This document shows, piece by piece, positions 34,388 through 43,382 of a stretch of 64,000 nucleotides of DNA. This stretch comes from Cecembia calidifontis (GTDB lineage Bacteria > Bacteroidota > Bacteroidia > Cytophagales > Cyclobacteriaceae), in assembly GCF_004216715.1 (NCBI RefSeq), contig NZ_SGXG01000001.1, forward strand, positions 1,426,001 to 1,490,000, written 5' to 3'. The stretch's first letter is position 1, and every line of letters begins with the position of its first letter. The position numbers and the translations under genes are program-made. The notes beneath the pieces were generated by a model. The model had not been told where the DNA came from. It was given only the letters and a program-made list of their open reading frames with translations, and did no database searches.

Positions 34388-35416
34388 ATGGGATTATTCG
34401 ATTTTTTTTCAAGTGACATTGCAATAGACCTTGGTACAGCCAATACGCTGATCATTCATAAAGATAAAATTGTCGTAGATGAGCCATCAATTATCGCCAT
34501 CGACAGGACAACAAACAGGGTGCTGGCTGTAGGGAAGGACGCTATGAACATGCATGAAAAGACGCATGAAAACATCCGCACCATCCGTCCATTGAAGGAT
34601 GGGGTGATTGCTGATTTCTACGCTGCTGAGCAAATGATCAGGGGCATGATCAAAATGATCCCCGGCCACAATAAGGGAATGTTCCCTAAATCGCACCGTA
34701 TGGTTATCTGTATCCCTTCCGGAATTACGGAGGTGGAGAAAAGAGCTGTTAGGGACTCAGCAGAACATGCCGGAGCAAAAGAAGTGTACATGATTTATGA
34801 ACCGATCGCTGCTGCCATCGGTATTGGTATAGATATCGAAAAACCGATGGGGTCCATGATTGTGGATATCGGGGGCGGTACTACCGAAATTGCATTGATA
34901 GCCCTTTCTGGAATCGTAGCGGATCAGTCCATCCGTGTAGCAGGGGATACTTTTACCAAAGATATTCTGGATTACATGAGAAGACAGCACAACCTATTGA
35001 TCGGTGAAAGGTCTGCGGAAAAGGTGAAGATTGCCATTGGTTCGGCTTTGACGGAGCTCGAGGATGCACCTGAAGATTATGAAATCAGAGGTAGAGATTT
35101 GATGACCGGTATTCCGAAGGTTATTAAGGTTTCCTACTCAGAAATTGCTTTTGCTTTGGACAAGTCTGTTTCCAAAATAGAGGAAGCTGTCTTGAAAGCC
35201 CTGGAAATTGCCCCCCCGGAATTATCGGCCGATATCTATGATAATGGTATCCACCTGACAGGAGGTGGTGCCTTGCTCAAAGGACTCGATAAAAGGTTAC
35301 ATCAAAAGACCAAACTTCCTATACACATTGCCGAAGATCCCTTAAGGGCTGTGGTAAGGGGAACTGGTACTGCGCTGAAAAATATCCAGAATTTCAGGAC
35401 TGTTTTGATGACCTAA
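34388..35416 (+). CDS. mreB: rod shape-determining protein MreB
   Basis: This bacterial actin directs lateral wall synthesis and rod shape, as filaments on the inner membrane. The 342-residue protein has the N-terminal membrane-binding start MGLFDFFSSDIAIDLGTANT (phosphate 1), VDIGGGTTEIALI (phosphate 2) and LTGGGALLKGLD (adenosine). The length is standard. It begins a five-gene plus-strand operon, mreB-mreC-mreD-mrdA-rodA, the full elongasome set. Confidence 0.97.
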   Translation: MGLFDFFSSDIAIDLGTANTLIIHKDKIVVDEPSIIAIDRTTNRVLAVGKDAMNMHEKTHENIRTIRPLKDGVIADFYAAEQMIRGMIKMIPGHNKGMFPKSHRMVICIPSGITEVEKRAVRDSAEHAGAKEVYMIYEPIAAAIGIGIDIEKPMGSMIVDIGGGTTEIALIALSGIVADQSIRVAGDTFTKDILDYMRRQHNLLIGERSAEKVKIAIGSALTELEDAPEDYEIRGRDLMTGIPKVIKVSYSEIAFALDKSVSKIEEAVLKALEIAPPELSADIYDNGIHLTGGGALLKGLDKRLHQKTKLPIHIAEDPLRAVVRGTGTALKNIQNFRTVLMT

Positions 35417-35423
35417 TGTTTGG

Positions 35424-36245
35424 ATGTACAGGATATTACTGTTTCTATATAGAATAAGGGCATTCTTGTTGTTCGTGTTGTTGGAAACAATCGCCATATG
35501 GATGATTGTTTCCAACAACAGCCAACAGGGATCCGTATTTTTTAATAGTGCCAACCAAATCAGTGCCAGTATTTTGGATACCCAAGCGGATATCATCGAT
35601 TATTTTTCTCTTGCTTCGGTCAACAAAGCTTTGGTTGAAAAAAATGCCGAATTGTTGGCAGAGTTAGAAAGATATAGAAAGCCTGCAGATAGCCTTTACA
35701 TTCCCTTGGACAGTGCCCTGGAAGCTACCTTCCAGTTCAAAGGAGCCAAAGTCATCAATAATTCCATCAATCTTTCCCAGAATTACCTGACCATCAACAA
35801 AGGGTCAAAACATGGAATCCACGAGGGTATGGGGGTATTCAATGAAGAAGGTGTGGTAGGAAGGGTAAAAGGGGTGACCAAGAACTTTGCAACAGTGATT
35901 TCCCTCTTGCATACAGAATTGTTGGTTTCCTCTAAGATTGCTTCTACGGAAGTTTTTGGGTCTACGAAATGGGATGGTGTGGATCCCCAAAAGGCTAAAA
36001 TGCTCTACGTGCCAAGGCATGTTCAGGTGAAAGTAGGGGATAAAGTCGTGACTTCTGGCTATAATGCTGTTTTTCCGGAAGGTATTCCTATCGGTACGGT
36101 TATTGAAGTGAAGCCAGGGCCTGAAACCAATTACCTTGATATTACCGTGCAGTTATCAACAGATTTCACCAAAATATCTTATGTTTATTTGGTAGAAAAT
36201 AAGCTGGCAGAAGAACTGGAGAACTTGAACGTGGAAAATAAATAA
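35424..36245 (+). CDS. mreC: rod shape-determining protein MreC
   Basis: MreC joins MreB to periplasmic wall enzymes and activates PBP2. The 273-residue protein has an N-terminal membrane helix (residues about 10-30), a coiled-coil around residues 65-90 (NKALVEKNAELLAELERYRK) and the beta-domain with NKGSKHGIHEGMGVFNEEGVVGRV. The gene starts eight bases after mreB. Confidence 0.94.
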   Translation: MYRILLFLYRIRAFLLFVLLETIAIWMIVSNNSQQGSVFFNSANQISASILDTQADIIDYFSLASVNKALVEKNAELLAELERYRKPADSLYIPLDSALEATFQFKGAKVINNSINLSQNYLTINKGSKHGIHEGMGVFNEEGVVGRVKGVTKNFATVISLLHTELLVSSKIASTEVFGSTKWDGVDPQKAKMLYVPRHVQVKVGDKVVTSGYNAVFPEGIPIGTVIEVKPGPETNYLDITVQLSTDFTKISYVYLVENKLAEELENLNVENK

Positions 36246-36248
36246 AGC

Positions 36249-36770
36249 ATGAACAGCAGGAAGGTTTTTTTATTGGCCGGTAGTTTCTTGCTCTATTTTT
36301 TAGTGCAGGTGCTGATGCTCAAAAACATGGTGATTTTCGGTGTCGCTTTTTGCTTTTTATATGTGTTGTATGTGCTGTTGCTCCCTGTTGAAATGAAAAC
36401 CATTCCCTTGATGCTTATTGCTTTTATATTAGGCCTTATCGTAGATTTTTTTTACGATACCATGGGGATGCATACCCTTTGCCTGGTAGCCATAGCCTTT
36501 TTCAGGAATTTTTGGTTGGATATTCTGACCCCTACGGGAGGATATGATGAAAACCTTCAGCCCTCTATGTTGAATATGGGACTGGGATGGTTTGTTACTT
36601 ACAGTATCCCCTTAATTCTGGTCCATCACATTTTGTTTTTTTATGTAGACAGTTTGGGAACCAATTTGTTCTTTCCCGTGGTTCAAAAGATTATTGCAAG
36701 TACTATTTTTGTATTCGTAATGAGCATTGTCGTACAATTACTATTCTACAGGAGAAGGAGGGGTATATAA
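36249..36770 (+). CDS. mreD: rod shape-determining protein MreD
   Basis: This 173-residue protein with five to six membrane helices stands where MreD is expected, three bases after mreC and one base before mrdA. Sequence similarity within MreD is low, but the helix layout and the DFFYDTMGMHTL motif fit. It is part of the elongasome in the inner membrane. Confidence 0.9.
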   Translation: MNSRKVFLLAGSFLLYFLVQVLMLKNMVIFGVAFCFLYVLYVLLLPVEMKTIPLMLIAFILGLIVDFFYDTMGMHTLCLVAIAFFRNFWLDILTPTGGYDENLQPSMLNMGLGWFVTYSIPLILVHHILFFYVDSLGTNLFFPVVQKIIASTIFVFVMSIVVQLLFYRRRRGI

Positions 36771-36771
36771 A

Positions 36772-38571
36772 ATGAATGATCAAAGACCGTTAATCATTAT
36801 CATCGCCATCGTGTTGGTAGGTGTGGTATTGCTTACAAAACTGTTTTTGATACAAGTAGCGGATGACACTTTTTTGAGAAGGGCAGAGCGAAATGCCATA
36901 CAGCGGGTAGTGGACCACCCTTACAGGGGACTGGTCTATGACCGCACCGGAAAAATCATGGTTTACAACAATCCCATTTTTGATCTGATGGTCATCCCCC
37001 GGGAGTTTTCGGTAAAGGATACAGCACGTTTTTGTGAAATTTTCCAGATAAGTAAAGAGCAGCTGATAGAAGGATATACAGCTGCAAGGAAATACTCAGC
37101 TGTAAAGCCCTCTCCCTTGAAAAAACAGATTTCTACCACAGAATTTGCCAGGATTCAGGATTACCTGATTGATTATCCGGGGCTTTTTGTCATGACCCGG
37201 GCGGTTAGGTCTTATCCTCAGCCAAGTGCTGCCAATGCCTTGGGCTATATTGGGGAAATCAGTGCAAGACAGTTGGAGCGTGACACCCTTAAATATTACA
37301 GGCAGGGGGACTATGTTGGGTTGAGCGGTATTGAGGGGTTTTATGAGCCCGAACTCAGAGGGGTCAAAGGGGTAAAATACCGAATGGTCAATGTAAGGGG
37401 GGTTGATAAAGGACCATTTAAAAACGGGGAATATGATACAGTTGCTGTGGCAGGTAAAAACCTTACCTCCACCATTGATCTGGAATTGCAGCAATATGGG
37501 GAAATGCTGATGGCGGGCAAGCGAGGTTCTGTGGTGGCCATTGAGCCTAAAACAGGAGAAGTTCTCGCCATGATTTCTGCGCCAAGCTATGATCCCAATA
37601 TGCTTACCGGCGCAAAGTTTGGAGCCAATTACATGCAGTTGAACCAAGATGACAGCAAACCGCTTTTCAACCGGCCCATCATGGCTATGTACCCTCCCGG
37701 TTCTATCTTCAAAATCGTGCAGTCGCTGGTGGGTTTGCAAATGGGCGTATTGAGTCCCAATACCACCTATTCATGTAACCGTTCCTTGGTAGCCTGCCAC
37801 AACCATCCCAATCCAGTGAATTTGTTTGGAGCCGTAAAGTATTCCTGCAACCCCTATTACCATCAAGCCTACAGGGCAATGATCAATAGGGAGGTTTCCA
37901 GGAGTACCTTCAAGGATACCGAAATTGGATTGAACACCTGGAGGGAATATGTGGTAAAATTTGGCCTTGGAGGGCCTTTGGGCATTGACCTTTACAATGA
38001 AAAGGGAGGCTCCATTCCTTCCAGTAACCTGTATGATAGGATTTATGGGCCAGGTAGGTGGAAATATTCCACCATTTATTCGCTCTCCATTGGACAGGGA
38101 GAGATGCTCGTAACCCCGCTTCAAATGGCCAATTTGGCAGCCATCTTTGCCAATAAAGGATATTATTATCCCCCACATCTGGTCAAAGCAGTGGATGGAG
38201 ATCCCAATAAAATACCCCAAAGGTTCAGGACAAGAATCGATGTAGGAGTGGACGCCCAGCACTTTGACCTGATTCAGGATGCCATGGCAGAGGCCATCTA
38301 TGGTACTGCCGCAAGGGCAGCGATCAAGGACATCACCATTGCCGGTAAGACGGGGACTGCCCAAAACCCACAGGGAGAAGACCATTCCGTATTCATTGCC
38401 TTTGCCCCTAAGGAGGATCCAAAGATTGCTATCGCCGTGTATGTGGAAAATGCAGGCTGGGGAGGTAGGGCAGCTGCTAGTACTGCCAGCTTGATGATTG
38501 AAAAATACTTAAGGGGTGAGATTACCCGACCTGCCTTGGAAGAGTATGTGCTTGCAGGAAAATTTATGTAA
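36772..38571 (+). CDS. mrdA: penicillin-binding protein 2 (peptidoglycan transpeptidase)
   Basis: PBP2 cross-links peptidoglycan during cell elongation. The 599-residue protein has one N-terminal helix (residues 6-27), a pedestal domain, and a transpeptidase domain with the SxxK motif at Ser311-Lys314 (PPGSIFK), an SCN motif in VKYSCNPYY and KTGTAQ at Lys526. The ATG at 36772 follows the mreD stop by one base. A start at 36727 would overlap mreD and add 15 residues. It works with the SEDS polymerase RodA encoded next. Confidence 0.96.
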   Translation: MNDQRPLIIIIAIVLVGVVLLTKLFLIQVADDTFLRRAERNAIQRVVDHPYRGLVYDRTGKIMVYNNPIFDLMVIPREFSVKDTARFCEIFQISKEQLIEGYTAARKYSAVKPSPLKKQISTTEFARIQDYLIDYPGLFVMTRAVRSYPQPSAANALGYIGEISARQLERDTLKYYRQGDYVGLSGIEGFYEPELRGVKGVKYRMVNVRGVDKGPFKNGEYDTVAVAGKNLTSTIDLELQQYGEMLMAGKRGSVVAIEPKTGEVLAMISAPSYDPNMLTGAKFGANYMQLNQDDSKPLFNRPIMAMYPPGSIFKIVQSLVGLQMGVLSPNTTYSCNRSLVACHNHPNPVNLFGAVKYSCNPYYHQAYRAMINREVSRSTFKDTEIGLNTWREYVVKFGLGGPLGIDLYNEKGGSIPSSNLYDRIYGPGRWKYSTIYSLSIGQGEMLVTPLQMANLAAIFANKGYYYPPHLVKAVDGDPNKIPQRFRTRIDVGVDAQHFDLIQDAMAEAIYGTAARAAIKDITIAGKTGTAQNPQGEDHSVFIAFAPKEDPKIAIAVYVENAGWGGRAAASTASLMIEKYLRGEITRPALEEYVLAGKFM

Positions 38572-38576
38572 TAGCA

Positions 38577-39851
38577 GTGAGAGAGGACGATTTATACATC
38601 AATAAAATAGATTGGATCACCATTACCATCTATGCCCTATTGGTCATCATGGGATGGTTCAATATCTATGCGGCTGTCTATGACGAACAAGCTGCCAAAA
38701 GTATTTTCGACTTTTCTATCAATTCCGGAAAGCAATTGGTATGGATCGGTACGGCCTTGCTGTTGATCACCATCATCATGGTAGCGGACTACCGGCTTTT
38801 CGAAAATCTTTCTTTAGTCCTTTATGGTATTTTTCTGCTGTTCCTTTTGATCACTCCATTTTTTGGAAAAGAAATCAATGGGCAAAGGGCCTGGTTTGAA
38901 ATTGGTGCTTTCCGCCTACAGCCTGCGGAATTTGCCAAATTTGCCACCGCATTGGCTTTGGCTAAATTTATGGAAAGGCCGAGTTTTGACCTCAGTCAGT
39001 TCAAATACCAAATGCAGGCTTTATTGATTATCATGCTTCCTGTAGCGCTGATCATGCTTCAGCCGGACACAGGAACTGCCATGGTATATTCCGCGTTTTT
39101 TATCATGCTTTATAGAGAGGGAATGCCACAGCGTTATTATGTGCTGGGTCTGGCCTTTATAGCTGTTTCATTGCTGGCTTTGGGAATTGAAAATAACCTC
39201 TATATCGTCATCGGCGTGGTTGCCGTGGTAGTGATTTTTATCTTATTAGGGAAAAAGAAACTTTCCAGGATACTGGCTTTTACAATTTTGGGATTGGCGA
39301 CCATTGCATACACATACAGTTTGGACTATGTCGTTTCCAAATTACCTGAACACCAACAAAACCGGATCATGGTTCTTTTTAATCCTGACATTGATCCCCT
39401 GGGGGTGGGCTGGAATGTGACCCAGTCCAAAATTGCTATCGGATCTGGGGGATTTGCCGGTAAAGGATACCTGGAAGGCACACAGACCAAGTTTGATTTT
39501 GTCCCCGAACAGCACACTGATTTTATTTTCTGTACCCTGGGAGAGGAGTTTGGCTGGGTAGGGTCCCTGGTCGTGATCTTCCTTTTCTGTGCTTTGTTGA
39601 TCCGCTTGGTGTTTTTGGCGGAAAGACAAAAAAACAGGTTTTCCAGGGTCTATGGCTATAGTGTAATTTCCATCCTGCTTTTCCATTTTATGATCAACAT
39701 AGCCATGACCATAGGCCTGTTTCCGGTAGTCGGAATACCCCTTCCTTTTTTCAGTTACGGAGGTTCTTCCCTATGGTCATTTACTATCTTGCTCTTTATT
39801 TTTATCAAACTGGACTCCCATAGGATTCAGCTTTTGGGAAGGATGAAATAA
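38577..39851 (+). CDS. rodA: rod shape-determining protein RodA (SEDS glycosyltransferase)
   Basis: RodA polymerises lipid II into glycan strands and partners PBP2. The 424-residue protein has about ten membrane helices and the SEDS signatures QPDTGTA, FVPEQHTDFIFCTLGEEFG and GIPLPFFSYGGSSL. It starts with GTG five bases after mrdA. It ends the mre operon and is convergent with the gene at 39854. Confidence 0.96.
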   Translation: MREDDLYINKIDWITITIYALLVIMGWFNIYAAVYDEQAAKSIFDFSINSGKQLVWIGTALLLITIIMVADYRLFENLSLVLYGIFLLFLLITPFFGKEINGQRAWFEIGAFRLQPAEFAKFATALALAKFMERPSFDLSQFKYQMQALLIIMLPVALIMLQPDTGTAMVYSAFFIMLYREGMPQRYYVLGLAFIAVSLLALGIENNLYIVIGVVAVVVIFILLGKKKLSRILAFTILGLATIAYTYSLDYVVSKLPEHQQNRIMVLFNPDIDPLGVGWNVTQSKIAIGSGGFAGKGYLEGTQTKFDFVPEQHTDFIFCTLGEEFGWVGSLVVIFLFCALLIRLVFLAERQKNRFSRVYGYSVISILLFHFMINIAMTIGLFPVVGIPLPFFSYGGSSLWSFTILLFIFIKLDSHRIQLLGRMK

Positions 39852-39853
39852 GC

Positions 39854-40972
39854 TTAATTTCTATGGTCAAATTTGCGGAAGATGAGCTGCAAAAATTCAT
39901 TGACCTCATCCGAGTTTTTGTCCCAGTTCAATTCCCCTACATAGCGCTGATTGAGCAGATTGATGGCGTCTGCAAAACTTTCGCATTGGTCGATGGATTT
40001 CAACGCGTGGCTAAGCAGGTCAGGATTGCCGTCAAAAAGGGCTTTGGTGAACATGAATTTCTGGTTGATGCCAATGCTGTCTGCCAGATCTTTGATGGTA
40101 CCTTTCATGATGGAATATTCCTCAGCTTCAAACTTTGACCAGATCTGTAGCGGATCCAAGGCATTTTCCATTGGGGCCATTTTGTAATTAATAGCGCTTG
40201 GTAAACTGGAAGGGCTGGAGGACTGTTTTATTGTTTCTGGTTCAGGCTTCTTTTCAGGTTCAGCAGCTTGGCTTGTAGTTTGCGCTTTGGGTCCCTCAGC
40301 TGTCAGAGGGGGTTCAGGTGTAGGAGTATTTGCTTCAACAGCCTGATTCACTGATGGATTTTCAAATAATTTGGGGAGTTCTAATGGATATACCGCATTA
40401 AGCGTTTCCAGTAATTTTTCAGCTGGCTCCAATTGATCGCTCAGCCTTTCGAAGTTTTGGTTCAATGCCTGTTTGAATGCTTCCCTGGTATGGGCTAGTC
40501 CGGCCCGGTCGATGATATTCTGGATCAGGTCCGTATGCCACTTGAAGTATTTTTTGTTTTCCTTGAGGTAAGCATTGAGCTGGGAAGGGTCTTTTTTGTC
40601 GAATTCCTTCTCAAAGTAGGCCACCGGGTCCAAAGCCAATTGAATGGATTCCACGACTGCATTTTTCAGCAAGGGTTCAAAATCTTTGCGTTCGACCTTG
40701 ATGCTTCGGGAAAGGATATTCATAAATTCCCTGAGTGCCTCGTGTACGGCATTGTCGCGGTAGTCAAAATAAGGATTGCTTTTCATCTTTTCCAACTCCT
40801 GCTGCCAGGCTTCGAACAAACTCTTGATTGAGAAAAAATTGACCTGGATACTGGGTGTCAACTGAACCATTTCCGGTCCTGTCATGTATTTCCTTTGTGA
40901 AAAATAGGCATCACAAATTTTGACTGTAAATTTATCAGCGTAGTCCTGAATGTATGCGTTGTTGATGGTCAT
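39854..40972 (-). CDS. conserved hypothetical protein with proline-rich linker
   Basis: This 372-residue soluble protein has an all-helical N-terminal part of about 200 residues. A Pro/Ala/Glu/Thr-rich linker follows (around residues 215-265, e.g. NTPTPEPPLTAEGPKAQTT), then a helical C-terminal domain of about 110 residues (MKGTIKDLADSIGINQKFMF). It has the look of a Cytophagales-conserved protein, but I know no function for it. The ATG at 40972 is chosen; an ATG at 41008 adds 12 residues. It is divergent from the ferredoxin gene. Confidence 0.7.
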   Translation of the reverse strand: MTINNAYIQDYADKFTVKICDAYFSQRKYMTGPEMVQLTPSIQVNFFSIKSLFEAWQQELEKMKSNPYFDYRDNAVHEALREFMNILSRSIKVERKDFEPLLKNAVVESIQLALDPVAYFEKEFDKKDPSQLNAYLKENKKYFKWHTDLIQNIIDRAGLAHTREAFKQALNQNFERLSDQLEPAEKLLETLNAVYPLELPKLFENPSVNQAVEANTPTPEPPLTAEGPKAQTTSQAAEPEKKPEPETIKQSSSPSSLPSAINYKMAPMENALDPLQIWSKFEAEEYSIMKGTIKDLADSIGINQKFMFTKALFDGNPDLLSHALKSIDQCESFADAINLLNQRYVGELNWDKNSDEVNEFLQLIFRKFDHRN

Positions 40973-41016
40973 AATGAATTGAAATAGAAAGGTATTGCAG
41001 TATTCCAACGAAAACC

Positions 41017-41343
41017 ATGATCAAAATTATTATAGAAAATCTGAATAATCACGAAATAATTTCATCGGAATCTGGCCGTAAAGTTATTGAATTAATCCAT
41101 GAAAACTACATTGACTGGATGCATGCTTGCGGAAAAAAGGGGAGATGTACTACTTGTAAAATGATAGTGCGGTCCGGTATGGAAAATATAAGTCCCTTAA
41201 ATGAGCGTGAGCAATTTTTCAGGGAAAGAGGCAGATTAAACGAAGATGAACGATTATCTTGCCAAGCTAAAATTGAGGCAGGGGAATTGCACATCCGCGT
41301 GGCTGAGCAAAATAAATTTCCCCATATGGTGTATAGTGATTAG
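41017..41343 (+). CDS. 2Fe-2S ferredoxin
   Basis: This 108-residue plant-type ferredoxin binds a [2Fe-2S] cluster through Cys38, Cys44, Cys47 (ACGKKGRCTTC) and Cys82 (LSCQAK). It is a small soluble electron carrier. It lies five bases before the thymidine kinase gene, so they are probably cotranscribed. The redox partner is not evident. Confidence 0.9.
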   Translation: MIKIIIENLNNHEIISSESGRKVIELIHENYIDWMHACGKKGRCTTCKMIVRSGMENISPLNEREQFFRERGRLNEDERLSCQAKIEAGELHIRVAEQNKFPHMVYSD

Positions 41344-41348
41344 GCAGT

Positions 41349-41930
41349 ATGTTTATCGAACCTTCCATAGGGAAATCAAAGTCAAAGGATAAAAAAGGAC
41401 ATATAGAGGTCATCTGCGGTTCTATGTTTTCTGGGAAAACAGAGGAACTCATCCGCAGGTTGAACAGGGCGTTGATTGCCCGTCAAAAAGTGGAGATTTT
41501 TAAGCCGACCATTGACAAAAGGTACCATGAGTTTGACGTGGTGTCGCACAATGAAAATACCATTCGGTCCACCCCTGTTAACTTCGCAGAAGACATCATC
41601 CTGTTGGCGGGGGACTGTGATGTGGTGGGGATAGATGAGGTGCAGTTTTTTGACAACCGTATTGTGCATGTGGCCAGCGTATTGGCCAATGCCGGCAAAA
41701 GGGTGATCCTTGCCGGTTTGGATATGGATTTTGAAGGCAGGCCTTTTGAACCCATGCCGCAGCTTTTGGCCATTGCGGAGTATGTGACCAAAGTACATGC
41801 CATCTGCATGAAATGCGGGGAATTGGCTTCTTATTCTTTTCGCTTGACAGCTACCAAAGAGAAAGTGCTATTAGGGGAAAAGGACAGTTATGAGGCGCGC
41901 TGCAGGAAGTGTTTTTTTGAGGACAGGTAA
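41349..41930 (+). CDS. tdk: thymidine kinase
   Basis: It phosphorylates thymidine to dTMP for nucleotide salvage. The 193-residue type II enzyme has P-loop GSMFSGKT (24-31), the VVGIDEVQFFD motif and the C-terminal zinc ribbon (CMKCGE, CRKCFFED). The length is standard. It is followed directly by recO. Confidence 0.96.
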   Translation: MFIEPSIGKSKSKDKKGHIEVICGSMFSGKTEELIRRLNRALIARQKVEIFKPTIDKRYHEFDVVSHNENTIRSTPVNFAEDIILLAGDCDVVGIDEVQFFDNRIVHVASVLANAGKRVILAGLDMDFEGRPFEPMPQLLAIAEYVTKVHAICMKCGELASYSFRLTATKEKVLLGEKDSYEARCRKCFFEDR

Positions 41931-41939
41931 GTGAATCCT

Positions 41940-42629
41940 ATGTTGGTAAAGACCAAGGGCATTGTCGTTTCTTATATCCGCTACAAAGAGAGCTCGATTA
42001 TTGTCAGGATCTTTACCAGGGAGTTGGGACTGAAAGCCTACATCGTCAATGGGGTAAGGAGCAGCAATGCCAAGACCAAGATGGGATTTTACCAGCCGCT
42101 GACCCTTTTGGATCTGGTAGTCTACAATAAGGAAAATGTGGGGCTCAACCGGATCTCTGAAGTTAAACTGGGAAGGGCTTATCATAAAATCCCATTTGAT
42201 TTCCTGCGTTCGGGTATTGCCATGTTTATGGCAGAGGTACTGTCCCGGTCTGTTTATGAGGGCTATCAAAATGAAGATCTTTTTGATTTTTTGGTGGAAG
42301 CGCTGATTGTTCTCGATGATGAACAGGCCGTTTTGAGCCATTATCCGAATGTTTTCCTCTGGGGTATGGCCAGGTATCTCGGTTTTGCGCCGGATGTGGC
42401 GGCAGAATTTTTTGAGGAACTGAGGGAAGATTTTACCAAACAAATGGATTGGGGGCCGGAGATGGCCTATTTGGACAGCCTGATAGTGGAGGATTTTGCG
42501 TATGCAGACAAGATTTCTGTTCAGGTCAGGAGAAATTTGCTGGATCATTTGTTGGTATTTTTTTCAAAACACCTGGATCAGCCTGCAGAATGGAAATCGG
42601 TGAAGGTGCTCAGGCAGATGATGGCGTAG
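41940..42629 (+). CDS. recO: DNA repair protein RecO
   Basis: RecO helps load RecA onto SSB-coated DNA in the RecFOR pathway. The 229-residue protein begins MLVKTKGIVVSYIRYKES, the typical OB-fold start (xxxTxGIVLxxxxYxE), and has the helical C-terminal domain. The usual zinc-binding cysteines of E. coli-type RecO are absent, as in other Bacteroidota. I chose the ATG at 41940; a GTG at 41931 adds three residues and directly abuts tdk. Confidence 0.92.
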   Translation: MLVKTKGIVVSYIRYKESSIIVRIFTRELGLKAYIVNGVRSSNAKTKMGFYQPLTLLDLVVYNKENVGLNRISEVKLGRAYHKIPFDFLRSGIAMFMAEVLSRSVYEGYQNEDLFDFLVEALIVLDDEQAVLSHYPNVFLWGMARYLGFAPDVAAEFFEELREDFTKQMDWGPEMAYLDSLIVEDFAYADKISVQVRRNLLDHLLVFFSKHLDQPAEWKSVKVLRQMMA

Positions 42630-43382
42630 GGAAAAGTTGGATGTCGGATTTCGAAAGTCGGATTTGGAACCATTAAGAAGTTTAGGTATTTAGGTATTCA
42701 TTAAGGTAATTGCTTGAAATGGTGACAAAATAACCCCGATAGGGGTTTAATCCCTTTAGGGTATTTGCCCCGGGTGCAACCCGGGTTTGAGAGGTAAATT
42801 TGATATTCTGGAATCCCGACTCCAAGGGAGTCGAATTATAGAGAAGAAAGTATAATAAGCGTCAAGAAAAACCAGGACGTGACATTGTTCTTTTGAGGTT
42901 GAGGGGCTTGTTTTTTTAGGAGCTCGGTTTTTTTATAAGACAGAGATACACAGAGGAGGCACGGAGGGGTAATGAGAAAGAGGATCAAAAATCACAGAGG
43001 TTTGAGTACATGAAAATGCTTCTCCTTGTCAACTCGATCCTGCCGGAATTACAATAGAGAAGTTTATTTTAATGTAGAATAAATCATGTATGCGCTTTTA
43101 AAATTCGGGAACAGTGACAAAAGCATGCAAAGGGAAGGCGTGTAAATTTCCTCAGTAAAGGATTGAATCATAAAACCATTGTGCCTTTTGTTTTCTTTTG
43201 GGCTTAAAATTTGCGTATTCAATTTACATCATGTAATATTGTGCCGTTACAGTATATCAAAATCCTCACCCCTTGGATTTTATACTTGCCTGAATACCTT
43301 TTTCATTCAGATCAGTAATACTCAATACACAATCAACATTATTTACACATCTTATTAGTATCAATCATTCCATAAGCTTTTT
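42630..43382. other. long spacer upstream of rho with dispersed repeats
   Basis: This 753-base region holds the palindromic element copy B (42726-42835) and a stretch around 42940-43000 (ACACAGAGGAGGCACGGAGG type) that resembles another common non-coding Bacteroidota repeat. An AT-rich leader to rho follows. The rho leader may be used for autoregulation as in other bacteria, but I see no clear terminator-like hairpin. No coding frame is credible. Confidence 0.5.
42726..42835 (-). repeat. dispersed palindromic element, copy B (inverted relative to copy A)
   Basis: The reverse complement of this stretch matches 1267-1375 over its whole length, with the hairpins CGACTCC/GGAGTCG, CCCGGG and AACCCC/GGGGTT in the same order. 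Where copies differ (for example the TTTAGGG and TTAATGG arms) the stem is largely preserved. It lies 97 bases after the recO stop. Confidence 0.8.
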
